Made by a program: the position numbers and the translations under genes
Part shown: one piece after another, positions 1 through 9,487 of the stretch
How the letters are laid out: each line of letters opens with the position of its first letter
How positions within the stretch are numbered: position 1 is the first letter of the stretch
Assembly (NCBI GenBank): GCA_965250225.1
Contig: CBDFNQ010000026.1
Span: 1-64,000 of the forward strand
DNA: 64,000 bases
Reading direction: 5' to 3'
Source: CBDEUK01 sp965250225
Lineage (GTDB): Bacteria; Pseudomonadota; Gammaproteobacteria; Eutrophobiales; Eutrophobiaceae
The notes under the pieces: generated by a model
The model's input: only the letters and a program-made list of their open reading frames with translations
Database searches by the model: none
Told to the model about the DNA's origin: nothing

Positions 1-377
1 CCGCTGCATCCATATCGGCTGCAGTTAAATCCGGTTCTTTGGTTTTTACAATCTCTTCAAGTTGTTCACGACTGACCTTGCCAACCTTCTCGGAGTTCGG
101 TGTTCCACTACCACTCTTAACGCCTGCAGCCTTTTTTAACAAGGTTGAAGCGGGTGTTGTTTTGGTAATAAATGTAAAACTTTTATCCGTATACACAGTG
201 ATCACAACAGGGACAGGGAGCCCTTGCTCCATTCCTTGTGTTTGGGCATTGAATGCCTTACAGAATTCCATAATATTTAAACCGTGCTGACCCAGTGCTG
301 GGCCAACCGGTGGACTTGGATTTGCCTGACCAGCAGGCACTTGCAACTTCACATAAGTGTCCTATTTTTTTAGCCAC
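1..377 (-). CDS. rplK: 50S ribosomal protein L11 (partial, apparent frameshift at N-terminus)
   Basis: L11 of the large ribosomal subunit, part of the GTPase-associated centre. The reading frame contains KLQVPAGQANPSPPVGPALG followed by QHGLNIMEF, the typical L11 start region; the 3' end runs off the window. A strong ribosome site (GGAGG, 4 bases before GTG at 377) gives V-A-K-K-I, the normal L11 start. That frame then loses register near 361, and the L11 frame continues from T-Y-V-K-L-Q. Dropping one G restores a normal N-terminus. The downstream frame has a stop at 362-364, so the only alternative start in frame is GTG at 352, eight codons short. Either a sequencing/assembly indel or a shortened L11. 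It follows nusG, as is usual. Confidence 0.88.
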
Positions 378-460
378 TTTACCTCCTTTGGGTTCTATCA
401 CTAGCCACTAACGACATAGCTCCCCGTTGTTTAATTAATAAAAATACTTCTAAATTACGA

Positions 461-994
461 TTAATCTTTTGCGACTTGTCCAAATTCCAGCTCGACTGGT
501 GTTGAACGACCAAAGATCAATACCGAGACACGTAAACGACTCTTTTCATAATTCACTTCTTCAACCACGCCATTAAAGTCTGTAAACGGTCCTTCTGTTA
601 CCCTGACTACTTCGCCTGGTTCAAACAAAACCTTCGGTTTTGGTTTATCAACGCCTTCTTCTATGCGTTGTAAAATTGTATTCGCTTCTTTGTCACTGAT
701 CGGAGCGGGCCTGTCACTGGTGCCACCGATGAATCCCAATACACGTGGCGCATCTTTAACCAAATGCCAACTATCATCATCCATTTCCATCTGAATAAGC
801 ACATAGCCTGGAAAAAACTTACGATCACTTTTACGCTTTTTCCCATCACGCATCTCAACTACTTCTTCTGTTGGCACCAGTATTTCGCCAAACTTATCCT
901 GTAATCCGCCATTCTCTATACGTTCTTTTAATGAACGCATCACATGACTTTCATAACCCGAATAAGCATGGATAACATACCATTTCAGTGCCAT
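461..994 (-). CDS. nusG: Transcription termination/antitermination factor NusG
   Basis: 177 aa, the usual NusG length. It begins MALKWYVIHAYSGYE, typical of the NGN domain that binds RNA polymerase, and ends in a KOW domain (residues about 125-177, with FEPGEVVRVTEGPFTDFNGV) that contacts Rho or ribosomal protein S10. It couples transcription to translation in the cytoplasm. It follows secE by 3 bases and precedes rplK, the conserved secE-nusG-rplK order. Confidence 0.97.
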   Translation of the reverse strand: MALKWYVIHAYSGYESHVMRSLKERIENGGLQDKFGEILVPTEEVVEMRDGKKRKSDRKFFPGYVLIQMEMDDDSWHLVKDAPRVLGFIGGTSDRPAPISDKEANTILQRIEEGVDKPKPKVLFEPGEVVRVTEGPFTDFNGVVEEVNYEKSRLRVSVLIFGRSTPVELEFGQVAKD

Positions 995-997
995 GGA

Positions 998-1375
998 TTA
1001 ACCTCCATGACCTAAAATTGTACCAATGGACCATTTCAAAAATAAATCCAGTAACCACAGGAAGATAGCCATTATCACAACCATCACCACAACGAGTAAG
1101 GTCATTTGAGTGGTTTCCTGTCTGCTTGGCCAAACCACCTTCTTGACTTCCGTCTGGGTATTCTGGAAAAGGCTCCAATAACTACGACCTTTATCCGTTT
1201 GTAATGCGATGAAACATGCCATTCCGACTGCCCCCAACAAACCAAGCACTCGATATAGCAGTGATTCTTCGGCATACACGTAAAATCCAACCACGGCTGC
1301 TATGACGATGAACAGAGCCAGAGCCAATTTTAATGTATCTAGCAAGGGGTTAGTCGTTTCAGTTTTTGTATTCAT
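998..1375 (-). CDS. secE: Preprotein translocase subunit SecE
   Basis: 125 aa inner-membrane protein with three predicted transmembrane segments, like the long enterobacterial SecE. Two lie near the N-terminus (about residues 15-33 and 40-57). The third is the conserved C-terminal one (about 90-112), preceded by the cytoplasmic helix containing EVKKVVWPSRQET, the family signature. SecE holds SecY together in the SecYEG channel. Its ATG follows tRNA-Trp by 36 bases and it runs directly into nusG. Confidence 0.96.
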   Translation of the reverse strand: MNTKTETTNPLLDTLKLALALFIVIAAVVGFYVYAEESLLYRVLGLLGAVGMACFIALQTDKGRSYWSLFQNTQTEVKKVVWPSRQETTQMTLLVVVMVVIMAIFLWLLDLFLKWSIGTILGHGG

Positions 1376-1411
1376 TTAATTTGTATAACCAGTTCTCTTC
1401 CACTCAAAAAG

Positions 1412-1487
1412 TGGCAGGCCAGGAGGGAATCGAACCCCCAACCTGCGGTTTTGGAGACCGCCGCTCTGCCAATTGAGCTACTGGCCT
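1412..1487 (-). tRNA. tRNA-Trp (CCA anticodon)
   Basis: A 76-base cloverleaf including an encoded 3' CCA. The acceptor stem is AGGCCAG paired with CTGGCCT, and the anticodon loop reads CTCCAAA with anticodon CCA. The T arm contains GGTTCGATTCC. It lies between tuf and secE and is probably co-transcribed with them. Confidence 0.97.
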
Positions 1488-1511
1488 AAATCTTTTCCCA
1501 ATAATAACAGG

Positions 1512-1568
1512 ACAGGTCTTAACCCCCACGCAGGAAAGCCTGCGCAGCTTTCAAGAGCTGCCCATTTT
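1512..1568 (-). terminator. Tandem hairpins downstream of tuf
   Basis: On the minus strand, two short hairpins follow the tuf stop: GCAGCT/AGCTGC, then CGCAGG/CCTGCG. No good U-tract follows, so this may be an attenuating or processing structure between tuf and tRNA-Trp rather than a full terminator. Confidence 0.35.
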
Positions 1569-1577
1569 TTATTTCAA

Positions 1578-2768
1578 TTACTCAATTATTTTGGATACAA
1601 CACCGGCACCCACGGTACGTCCACCTTCACGAATAGCAAAGCGTAAGCCTTCTTCCATCGCAATCGGGTTGATCAGTTTCACCGTCATCTTCACGTTATC
1701 ACCAGGCATCACCATCTCAGTGCCACTCGGTAATTCACACGCTCCCGTCACATCCGTCGTACGGAAATAAAACTGCGGACGGTAGTTGGCAAAAAAAGGT
1801 GTATGGCGACCTCCTTCATCTTTCGATAACACGTATATCTCGGTCTCAAAGTGCGTATGCGGCGTAATAGAACCCGGAGCACACAGAACCTGACCACGCT
1901 CGACTTCTTCTCGCTTCGTACCACGCAGTAATACACCCACGTTGTCACCCGCCTGCCCTTCGTCCAACAACTTGCGGAACATTTCAACACCGGTACACGT
2001 CGTCTTTTGGGTCTCTTTAATGCCGACAATCTCCATGTCATCACCTACGTGCACAATCCCGCGTTCAATACGACCCGTCACCACCGTGCCACGACCCGAT
2101 ATAGAGAATACATCCTCAATCGGCATCAAAAATGGTTGGTCTACCGGGCGTTCAGGGATCGGAATGTAGTCGTCCATCGCCGCAACCAGCTTTTCAATCG
2201 ACGGAATACCAATATCACTGGTGTCACCTTCAATCGCTTTTAAGGCTGAGCCCGTGATAATGGGTGTGTCATCGCCAGGGAATTCGTAGGCGTCCAACAA
2301 TTCACGCACTTCCATTTCAACCAGTTCCAACAACTCAGCATCGTCCACCTGGTCAGCTTTGTTCAAATACACCACAACAAAAGGCACACCAACCTGACGC
2401 GATAACAGAATGTGTTCCCGAGTCTGCGGCATTGGGCCATCGGCTGCTGAACACACCAGAATAGCTCCGTCCATTTGTGCCGCTCCCGTGATCATGTTCT
2501 TCACATAATCGGCGTGACCCGGACAATCTACGTGCGCGTAGTGACGTATGTCACTTTCGTACTCAACGTGCGCTGTCGCGATCGTAATACCGCGTTCTCG
2601 CTCTTCTGGTGCGTTATCGATCTGATCGTAGGCCTTAACTTCACCACCATGTTTCTCCGACATAATCTTGGTGATCGCCGCCGTTAAGGTCGTCTTACCA
2701 TGGTCTACGTGACCAATTGTGCCCACATTCACATGCGGCTTCGTTCGTTCGAATTTTTCCTTGGACAT
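1578..2768 (-). CDS. tuf: Elongation factor Tu
   Basis: 396 aa. G1 motif GHVDHGKTTL (P-loop), G3 DCPGH, G4 NKAD and G5 SALK are all present, followed by EF-Tu domains 2 and 3, ending in VSKIIE. EF-Tu delivers aminoacyl-tRNA to the ribosome as a GTP complex. It lies directly after a tRNA-Tyr/Gly/Thr cluster, matching the tufB locus of other gammaproteobacteria. The reading frame is intact. Confidence 0.99.
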   Translation of the reverse strand: MSKEKFERTKPHVNVGTIGHVDHGKTTLTAAITKIMSEKHGGEVKAYDQIDNAPEERERGITIATAHVEYESDIRHYAHVDCPGHADYVKNMITGAAQMDGAILVCSAADGPMPQTREHILLSRQVGVPFVVVYLNKADQVDDAELLELVEMEVRELLDAYEFPGDDTPIITGSALKAIEGDTSDIGIPSIEKLVAAMDDYIPIPERPVDQPFLMPIEDVFSISGRGTVVTGRIERGIVHVGDDMEIVGIKETQKTTCTGVEMFRKLLDEGQAGDNVGVLLRGTKREEVERGQVLCAPGSITPHTHFETEIYVLSKDEGGRHTPFFANYRPQFYFRTTDVTGACELPSGTEMVMPGDNVKMTVKLINPIAMEEGLRFAIREGGRTVGAGVVSKIIE

Positions 2769-2876
2769 GCTATTAATCTCCGGATATCAGCATTTTCATC
2801 AAAATATATTTAAGGATCACATCTATATAACACAGGAAACTCTATATAAATTAGAGGCTCCCAAAAAAATAAAAAC

Positions 2877-2952
<76 letters not shown>

Positions 2953-3035
2953 AATAAAAACAGCTATTAGCTACGCGTTTATAAGCTTTTTATTACTTGT
3001 GGCTACTCCCAATCACTAATTTCTATACTATTATA

Positions 3036-3109
<74 letters not shown>

Positions 3110-3169
3110 GCGATAGCACCACAAGCCAAAAGTCGCTAAATGACTTCCCCCACCACAGTTTTTATCTGT

Positions 3170-3254
3170 TGGTGGAGGGGGGAGGATTCGAACCTCCGAA
3201 GGCATAGCCAGCAGATTTACAGTCTGCCCTCGTTGACCGCTTGAGTACCCCTCC
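3170..3254 (-). tRNA. tRNA-Tyr (GTA anticodon)
   Basis: An 85-base class II tRNA with a long variable arm and encoded CCA. Acceptor GGAGGGG pairs with CCCCTCC; the anticodon loop CTGTAAA contains GTA. It is the first gene of the tRNA-tuf transcription unit. Confidence 0.96.
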
Positions 3255-3263
3255 AAAAATCAA

Positions 3264-3299
3264 GCCGCACATTGTTATTTAATCTTTATAGGCTGTCAA
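3264..3299 (-). promoter_or_regulatory. Promoter of the tRNA-tuf operon
   Basis: On the minus strand, a perfect -35 TTGACA (complement of 3294-3299), a 17-base spacer and a weak -10 AACAAT (3271-3276) are followed by a GC-rich stretch GTGCGGC (3264-3270). It sits about 10 bases before tRNA-Tyr. The strong -35 with a GC-rich discriminator is typical of growth-rate and ppGpp-controlled stable RNA promoters. The assignment is by inspection. Confidence 0.65.
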
Positions 3300-3346
3300 T
3301 CAGAACTCATTGATTTTTTCAGTAAAAAAGGATCTTTTTCAGCGTT

Positions 3347-3907
3347 TCAAATAGCGGGACGGGTGATTTCACCATTCAAGCCACTGCGGATCTCTGAGGG
3401 CATGGATGAGGTATCGATTGAAGCAGGGACAACATAATCCAGTGAATCATGAAAATAAGTCCTGATCGTATGTAGGCTGCGGGCAGGTGGCAGACGAGCT
3501 GGGTTAGCACTGGTCGAGATAACAGGCCCAACTCTCTGACATATTGCCTGAACCACAGGGTGTGCAGAAACGCGTACTGCAATCTGCTTCGAGCCTCCCG
3601 TCAATAATGCAGGAATCTCTGGCCTGGCTGGTAATAACCAGGTCGTTGGACCAGGCCATGAATCCAGTACTAGATCTTTCTGTACATGATGGTTAAACAC
3701 AACATAAGGACAGAGTTGTTCGACAGTCGCGGCAATGATGATCAAGCCCTTATTAGCTGAACGCCGTTTTAGTTTCAGCAATTTCAGGACAGAAGGTTGA
3801 AAAACAGGCAGGCAACCGAGTCCAAAAACAGCTTCCGTTGGGTAAGCAATGATGCCGCCAGATATAAGTGTTTCACTTGCCTGGTACAGATCCCATGGTC
3901 GAATCAT
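3347..3907 (-). CDS. tsaC: Threonylcarbamoyl-AMP synthase (TsaC/Sua5 family)
   Basis: 186 aa, the length of short TsaC proteins. It makes threonylcarbamoyl-AMP from threonine, bicarbonate and ATP for the t6A modification at position 37 of ANN-decoding tRNAs. The N-terminus has the family's GIIAYPTEAVFGLGC and KLKRRSANKGLIIIAA, and SANPARLP appears further on. It lies 17 bases downstream of topA on the same strand; a tsaC near dprA and topA is common in gammaproteobacteria. Confidence 0.93.
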   Translation of the reverse strand: MIRPWDLYQASETLISGGIIAYPTEAVFGLGCLPVFQPSVLKLLKLKRRSANKGLIIIAATVEQLCPYVVFNHHVQKDLVLDSWPGPTTWLLPARPEIPALLTGGSKQIAVRVSAHPVVQAICQRVGPVISTSANPARLPPARSLHTIRTYFHDSLDYVVPASIDTSSMPSEIRSGLNGEITRPAI

Positions 3908-3924
3908 TGGAAATAGAACCCAGG

Positions 3925-6327
3925 CTAGCTTGCAGTCTTTTTCTTGGTTTTTTTCTTGGCCTTTTTTTTGCTTTTCTTTTTGCTCTTTTTCGCTACTTTT
4001 TCTGTAGCTTTCTTGGCAGATTTTTTTGCTGCTTTCTTCTTACCTCGACGACTCGGTGGCGCCTCGGCTATCATCTTTTGGCATTCTTCCAGGCTCAAAG
4101 ATTTAGGTTCACGATCTTTTGGCACCCTGGCATTTTTCTCACCATCAGTCACATAGGGTCCATAACGACCATTCAGTACTGAAATACCTTCTTCCTTAAA
4201 TATCTTGATTTCCTTGTTGGCATCAAATTCTTTCTTTTCTTTGACAAACTCTAATGCCCTTTCAAGGGTCACTGTGTATGGATCTTCGTCTTTCAATGAG
4301 ACGAACTTACTGCCATAACGTATGTATGGACCAAAACGGCCTATATTGGCAGCGATTTCTTCACCCTCCTCGGTAAAACCAAGATCTCTGGGCAATTTAA
4401 ACAGTTCCATTGCTTCATCAAAATTAATGGCATCCATTTTTTGTCCTGGGCGAAGTCCAGCAAAACGTGGTTTCTCCTCATCTTCTTTTGTGCCAATTTG
4501 AACATAGGGCCCATAACGACCCATACGAACAGAAACAGGCGAGCCCGATTTTGGATCAGTCCCTAAAACACGCGATTGAATAGCTTCATCACGACTGACA
4601 CTTTCTTCTTTCTCTTTTAGCTGGGTAATAAATGGTTTCCAAAACGCCTGCATGACAGGCACCCATTGTTTTTCCCCACGTGAAATCGCATCAAGTTCAT
4701 CTTCAAGACGTGCTGTAAAGGCATAATCAACATAATCGGCAAAATGCGTAGTTAAAAATTTATTTACGATCCGGCCAACATCGGTGGGAGTAAAACGCTT
4801 CTTATCCAACTCAACGTATTCACGACTTTTTAATGTATAGATAATACTCGCGTAGGTTGAAGGTCGACCGATGCCATATTCTTCAAGCGTTTTGATCACG
4901 CTGGCTTCAGTGAATCTTGGTGGGGGTTCTGTAAAATGCTGATCAGCCTTGATCTCTTTTAGGTTGAGAACATCCCCTACTTTCATCGGTGGTAATAATT
5001 TTTCATCACCGCCATCTTTGCTATCGTCCTGGCCCTCAAGATAAACCGCCATAAAGCCAGGTGATTTAATTGTCGAGCCAGTAGCACGAAAAATTCCAGC
5101 CTCACCACAGGCAAAATCAACCCCAACGGTTTTGATCGTGGCATTTTCCATTTGACTGGCAACGGTACGTTTCCAGATCAACTCATAAAGACGAAGTTGA
5201 TCCTTCGACAAACTGTTTTTAAGAGCACTGGGTTCGCGAGTCACGGAAGTTGGGCGGATCCCTTCATGCGCCTCTTGCGCATTTTTGGACTTGGTTTTGA
5301 AAATCCTGGGTTGGTCAGGTAAATTTTCTTTGCCGTATTTCTCAATGATGAAGGCGCGCAACTCAACGATAGCTTCTTGTGCTAGTGTAACGGAATCAGT
5401 ACGCATGTAAGTGATCAAACCCACAGCACCCTCTCCGGTATCAATACCTTCGTACAGTTGTTGTGCAACTCGCATCGTTTGCTGAGCACTGAATCCCAAT
5501 TTTCTTACCGCTTCCTGTTGTAAGGTTGAAGTAATAAACGGTGCGGCAGGTTGGCGCTTACGTTCTTTTTCATCTATCGCTTTGACCTGTAATTTTCCAT
5601 TTGCCGCAGATATCAATGCGGCCTCGGCAGCAAGTGCATCTTTTTCATTATTGATGCTGAATTGCTTCAGCTTTTCATTATTATATTGCGTCAGTTTGGC
5701 AATTATCGTGCTTTTATCTTTGAGAGAATCAGCCTCAATTGTCCAGTATTCTTTCGGCTTAAATTTTTCAATCTCTTCTTCACGTTCACAAATCATACGC
5801 AAGGCCGGACTTTGAACACGGCCTGCCGACAGACCACGACGTATTTTTTTCCATAACAACGGAGACAGATTGAACCCAACCAGATAATCCAGCACACGTC
5901 GCGCTTGCTGGGCATAAATTAAATCGGTCGATAATTCCTTAGGATTAGCTATTGCATCATTCACTGCTGTTTTTGTGACCTCATGAAACGCAACACGATG
6001 AACTTCTTTCTTATCAAGTACACCTTTCTCTTTTAGCATTTCATACAAATGCCACGAGATTGCTTCGCCTTCTCTATCCGGGTCAGTTGCAAGGTATAAA
6101 ACATCAGCCTTCTTCATCGCTTTGGCGATCGCATCGACGTGTTTGGCATTTTTTTCAATGGGTTCGAAGGTCATAGAAAAATCATTATCTGTATCGACAG
6201 CGCCGGTTTTTGGTAATAAATCACGAACATGTCCATAAGACGCAAGCACGGTAAAATCTTTTCCAAGGTAACGCCCAAGAGTCTTTGCTTTTGCGGGTGA
6301 TTCAACAACGATTAAAGATTTACTCAT
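3925..6327 (-). CDS. topA: DNA topoisomerase I
   Basis: 800 aa type IA topoisomerase that relaxes negative supercoils. The Toprim domain opens with VVESPAKAKTLGRYL and contains DPDREGEAISWH. The active-site tyrosine is in LITYMRTDSV at about residue 310. The C-terminal part carries repeats of the form RMGRYGPYVQIG / IGRFGPYIRYG / NGRYGPYVTDG, which are zinc-free versions of the usual zinc ribbons. The last 45 or so residues are almost all Lys, Ala and Ser, a basic tail that probably holds DNA. It follows smg. Confidence 0.97.
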   Translation of the reverse strand: MSKSLIVVESPAKAKTLGRYLGKDFTVLASYGHVRDLLPKTGAVDTDNDFSMTFEPIEKNAKHVDAIAKAMKKADVLYLATDPDREGEAISWHLYEMLKEKGVLDKKEVHRVAFHEVTKTAVNDAIANPKELSTDLIYAQQARRVLDYLVGFNLSPLLWKKIRRGLSAGRVQSPALRMICEREEEIEKFKPKEYWTIEADSLKDKSTIIAKLTQYNNEKLKQFSINNEKDALAAEAALISAANGKLQVKAIDEKERKRQPAAPFITSTLQQEAVRKLGFSAQQTMRVAQQLYEGIDTGEGAVGLITYMRTDSVTLAQEAIVELRAFIIEKYGKENLPDQPRIFKTKSKNAQEAHEGIRPTSVTREPSALKNSLSKDQLRLYELIWKRTVASQMENATIKTVGVDFACGEAGIFRATGSTIKSPGFMAVYLEGQDDSKDGGDEKLLPPMKVGDVLNLKEIKADQHFTEPPPRFTEASVIKTLEEYGIGRPSTYASIIYTLKSREYVELDKKRFTPTDVGRIVNKFLTTHFADYVDYAFTARLEDELDAISRGEKQWVPVMQAFWKPFITQLKEKEESVSRDEAIQSRVLGTDPKSGSPVSVRMGRYGPYVQIGTKEDEEKPRFAGLRPGQKMDAINFDEAMELFKLPRDLGFTEEGEEIAANIGRFGPYIRYGSKFVSLKDEDPYTVTLERALEFVKEKKEFDANKEIKIFKEEGISVLNGRYGPYVTDGEKNARVPKDREPKSLSLEECQKMIAEAPPSRRGKKKAAKKSAKKATEKVAKKSKKKSKKKAKKKTKKKTAS

Positions 6328-6404
6328 TTGAACTATTTACCGATTTAGGAAAACAATTTAGTGAAAAAAATATCAGAATAACTCGATATAACGAACGTAA
6401 TATT

Positions 6405-6902
6405 TTAATGAATATTGCTTTCAACATCATCCATCATGATGTCTTCCATCCATGCATAGGCTGCTTCTTTTCCAGGCTGATTCAATAACACCATTAATAC
6501 TACCCATTTTAACTGCTGCAATTCAATTTCGTCAGTATCAAGAGCCATGACACGTTCGATAACAAATTCTCTATCATACGGATCAAGTATCCTGGCTTGT
6601 TCAAGAAATAATATTAAGCCCCGACACTCCACTCCCAGTTTTTGCATTTCAATATCTGTGTACACACGCATCGACGCTGTATTTTTAAAAGCATCCTCGC
6701 TGTCATCCTCACGATCAATGGCAAGACCTTCGAGCCAATCGAATGCCCTGTTAACTTGTTGATCCGGGAAACCAGCTTCTTTCAGTTGGACACGTAGTGA
6801 CTCCTGATCAGGGGTCACGTTAACTTCTTCTTCTATGTATTGGTCAAACAGGTACATCAATACATCCAACACACTTTCTTTCATAATTCTCTTATGGCTC
6901 AT
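6405..6902 (-). CDS. smg: Smg family protein (DUF494)
   Basis: About 160 aa. The segment MKESVLDVLMYLFDQYIEEE near the N-terminus is diagnostic of the Smg/DUF494 family, found next to dprA in many proteobacteria; its function is not established. The listed GTG or ATG start overlaps the dprA stop by 4 bases, so the two are translationally coupled. The internal ATG seven codons in (MKESVLD) is an alternative start. Confidence 0.9.
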   Translation of the reverse strand: MSHKRIMKESVLDVLMYLFDQYIEEEVNVTPDQESLRVQLKEAGFPDQQVNRAFDWLEGLAIDREDDSEDAFKNTASMRVYTDIEMQKLGVECRGLILFLEQARILDPYDREFVIERVMALDTDEIELQQLKWVVLMVLLNQPGKEAAYAWMEDIMMDDVESNIH

Positions 6903-8017
6903 GTTTTGGTAATACGTATAAAACTACCACCCAATTGTGATTGGATATGTCCTCCCAGCTCTATATCTAACAGCATGGAGGAAACCTCTTCCGTCGTCAA
7001 TCCGCTTTGCTCAACGATGGAATCTATTGAAATGGGGTCAAAACCAATCATCTCAAGTAGTGTTAGATGTCTCTGGTCAAGGTTATCGGCACCCCTTTGG
7101 TTTAACTCTCTAGTGTCCAAGGACTGATGTTCAAACAGTAAATGAGGCAATAATTCCTGCACAATATCATCCGCAGTTTCAGTCAATTTTGCGCCCTCTT
7201 TCAATAAGCTATGACAACCAGAGCTCATAGGGTTCAATATTGAACCAGGTATTGCAAACACCTCTCGACCCTGCTCATTGGCAAGTCTAGCGGTAATTAA
7301 TGACCCGCTTCTCCTCGCTGCTTCAACCACCAGTGTACCCATGCTTAAACCACTAATAATCCGGTTTCGTTGTGGAAAGTTTTGCGGAAGTGGGGGAGTG
7401 GCCGGGGGAAATTCAGAAATAACGGCCCCGGTTTCCTTGATTTTGCTTGCCAACTCACGATTCCGTGCTGGATAGATAGTATCAATACCATTACCTAATA
7501 CAGCAATTGTTTTGCCCGACGATTCCAATGCACCTATATGACTGTGTTGGTCTATCCCCAAGGCCAAACCACTGGTAATGGTAAAACCTTTTTCTGATAA
7601 ATTGGCTGCGAAGTCTCTGGCGACACACTTGCCTGCAGCAGTTGGGTTGCGGCTGCCGACGATACTGATCTGATAACTACTTAATAATTCAACATCACCA
7701 TCGACAAATAACAAGAATGGTGGATGACTAATTTGTTTTAAATAGAAAGGGTAGGCTGGAGAATCAATGGTGACAAGATGGTGATTTGAACCTGTGAGCC
7801 AATTCAAGTCTTTTTCAACACAAGTCCAATCTGGATTTTTTATATCATCAATTGCCTGGCCTTTGAGTGCAAATTGTCCAAGAGTCTGACGATCGGTGGT
7901 AAAAATATCTTCAACCGTGTCAAAGTGATCAAGGAGCTGATAGATTTTTTTCAGGCTGAGTTTTGTGGTTCGGTGTAGTGCCAGATAATAGGCAATAGAT
8001 TGTGTGCATCCGTTCAT
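6899..8017 (-). CDS. dprA: DNA processing protein DprA (Smf)
   Basis: 372 aa. DprA loads RecA on incoming single-stranded DNA during transformation. A SAM-like N-terminal domain is followed by the Rossmann-like DprA fold with ISIVGSRNPTAAGK (about 115-128) and SGLALGIDQHSHIGAL. A winged-helix C-terminal domain (about 305-372) has LTLLEMIGFDPISIDSIV. Length is normal and the frame intact. It overlaps smg. With the complete pilMNOPQ set in this window it is consistent with natural competence. Confidence 0.95.
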   Translation of the reverse strand: MNGCTQSIAYYLALHRTTKLSLKKIYQLLDHFDTVEDIFTTDRQTLGQFALKGQAIDDIKNPDWTCVEKDLNWLTGSNHHLVTIDSPAYPFYLKQISHPPFLLFVDGDVELLSSYQISIVGSRNPTAAGKCVARDFAANLSEKGFTITSGLALGIDQHSHIGALESSGKTIAVLGNGIDTIYPARNRELASKIKETGAVISEFPPATPPLPQNFPQRNRIISGLSMGTLVVEAARRSGSLITARLANEQGREVFAIPGSILNPMSSGCHSLLKEGAKLTETADDIVQELLPHLLFEHQSLDTRELNQRGADNLDQRHLTLLEMIGFDPISIDSIVEQSGLTTEEVSSMLLDIELGGHIQSQLGGSFIRITKT

Positions 8018-8049
8018 CGTTCAACATCCTGTTGTTTAAAATTTCAAAA

Positions 8050-8076
8050 ATGAAAAAGCCGTCTGTACAGACGGCT
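8050..8076 (-). terminator. Rho-independent-type terminator between the LysM gene and dprA
   Basis: A perfect palindrome AAGCCGTCTG/CAGACGGCTT with two loop bases lies between the two co-directional genes. Short T and A runs flank it. It probably ends the LysM transcript and leaves dprA to its own promoter. Confidence 0.7.
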
Positions 8077-8124
8077 TCAATATTAACAAGATTTTATAGA
8101 TAAATCGCTTAGTTCATACAGGCA

Positions 8125-9336
8125 TTACAGATTGCGTACTCCATCACTGACATGAACAGGTGATTGCACTTCCATGACCAGGCCATAACTGAGCTTCTCA
8201 AACGTCCGTATCACCATTAACACACCTGCGTATTCATCGGGTAAAATCACTCGGTCTTTTTCTCCTTCAGGCCGACCAAGGTAACCAACCAATGGTGTTT
8301 GATCAAAAGCCTTTTTACCTCTTATGACACCATCAATAACTTCGGTGATCATAAGACCGGCTGCAGCATTATAATCATTCGGATCAGGTTCTGGTTCAAC
8401 GACATTCTTTTCAGCTTCTTTGAGCATTTCATTTTTGTAATCAGTACTCAAACGATCAACCACTTCGCGTCCGCTTTGATAGATGCCCAGCACCGTACCT
8501 TTTTCAATACCATCGCGTTCACCTAAGTCCATGACCACGACCTGATACTGACCGATTTCAGAAACCCCATCGATCACCGAAATAATATTACCTTTTATTT
8601 CACTCACCGGGTTTACCGGAATAAAATCCGTATCGATCTCTCCTTCTGATTCACTGACTAGACGATCGCCAATCAAGACCTCACGTTTGGCATTGGAAAT
8701 GATCGCAGCAGAAGGATCTCCCAGTCTATCGACTGTTGCATCTCCGATATACAGTGCCTCATAACCGAGGATCTCTTCTTCTTCATTTCTAGTGGTAATG
8801 TAGGCATTTCCCTTGCGGTATACCGCATAACGTCCTTCTTTCTGATCCTCTTGCATGCCGCGAACGTAAACTGTATTCCCTGAACTGGCGATCAGATGAT
8901 CATCCTTGCTTGCCATTATGTAGGGCCAACGACCAATTTCGTCGTCCTGTAATACCAGTGGGTGTGCAAGAAAATGTTTAATAACATCAATCGGTATGCC
9001 TGGAATTGCCCCATCATGCGCAGATGAACGCACTTCAGGTGATAACTTCACATTTCGTCCACCTGACACGGTTAACATCGGACGGCCATCAATATAAACC
9101 AGACGTACGATATCGCCTGGATAAATCAGGTGGGGGTTTTTGATCTGCGGATTACCTTTCCAGATTTCTGGCCAACGCCAGGGCGTTCTGAGAAAATGTG
9201 CAGAAATATCCCAAAGGGTGTCACCTTTGACCACCACATGTTCCAAAGGATGATCATCTCTGACCGACAGTACATCGGCCGTCACACCAAAAGTCAGTGC
9301 ATTCAAAAGAACTAAAACAGCAATTTTATTAAGCAT
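8125..9336 (-). CDS. LysM-domain exported protein
   Basis: 403 aa. A signal peptide (MLNKIAVLVLLNALTFGVTA) precedes a LysM motif at about residues 32-82 (HVVVKGDTLWDISAHFL ... IYPGDIVRLVY), which binds peptidoglycan glycan chains. The remaining 320 residues match the uncharacterised conserved protein that lies between dprA and def in Pseudomonas-like genomes. It is divergent from def with a 151-bp shared upstream region. The exact function is unknown; a periplasmic cell-wall role is inferred. Confidence 0.85.
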   Translation of the reverse strand: MLNKIAVLVLLNALTFGVTADVLSVRDDHPLEHVVVKGDTLWDISAHFLRTPWRWPEIWKGNPQIKNPHLIYPGDIVRLVYIDGRPMLTVSGGRNVKLSPEVRSSAHDGAIPGIPIDVIKHFLAHPLVLQDDEIGRWPYIMASKDDHLIASSGNTVYVRGMQEDQKEGRYAVYRKGNAYITTRNEEEEILGYEALYIGDATVDRLGDPSAAIISNAKREVLIGDRLVSESEGEIDTDFIPVNPVSEIKGNIISVIDGVSEIGQYQVVVMDLGERDGIEKGTVLGIYQSGREVVDRLSTDYKNEMLKEAEKNVVEPEPDPNDYNAAAGLMITEVIDGVIRGKKAFDQTPLVGYLGRPEGEKDRVILPDEYAGVLMVIRTFEKLSYGLVMEVQSPVHVSDGVRNL

Positions 9337-9445
9337 CTCAATTACCTTACAGTATTTCCTTAATGTAGATTAGCAAGAAGTTTAGCAAAAAATAAGCCTT
9401 GTAACCATCAAGATTGCAAAATATCGAACCAGTACCGTTTTTTTG

Positions 9446-9451
9446 TATAAT
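9446..9451 (+). promoter_or_regulatory. Candidate -10 box of the def operon
   Basis: A perfect TATAAT lies 37 bases before the def ATG, in the divergent region between the LysM gene and def. No convincing -35 box was found at normal spacing. Confidence 0.4.
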
Positions 9452-9487
9452 AACAGTTGGTTACTATTTAGCAGATCAGACAACATT

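Noticed and set aside
3944..4182. Hydrophobic Phe/Leu-rich plus-strand open frames opposite topA.
   Set aside because: They are the complement of the Lys-rich topA tail, not genes.
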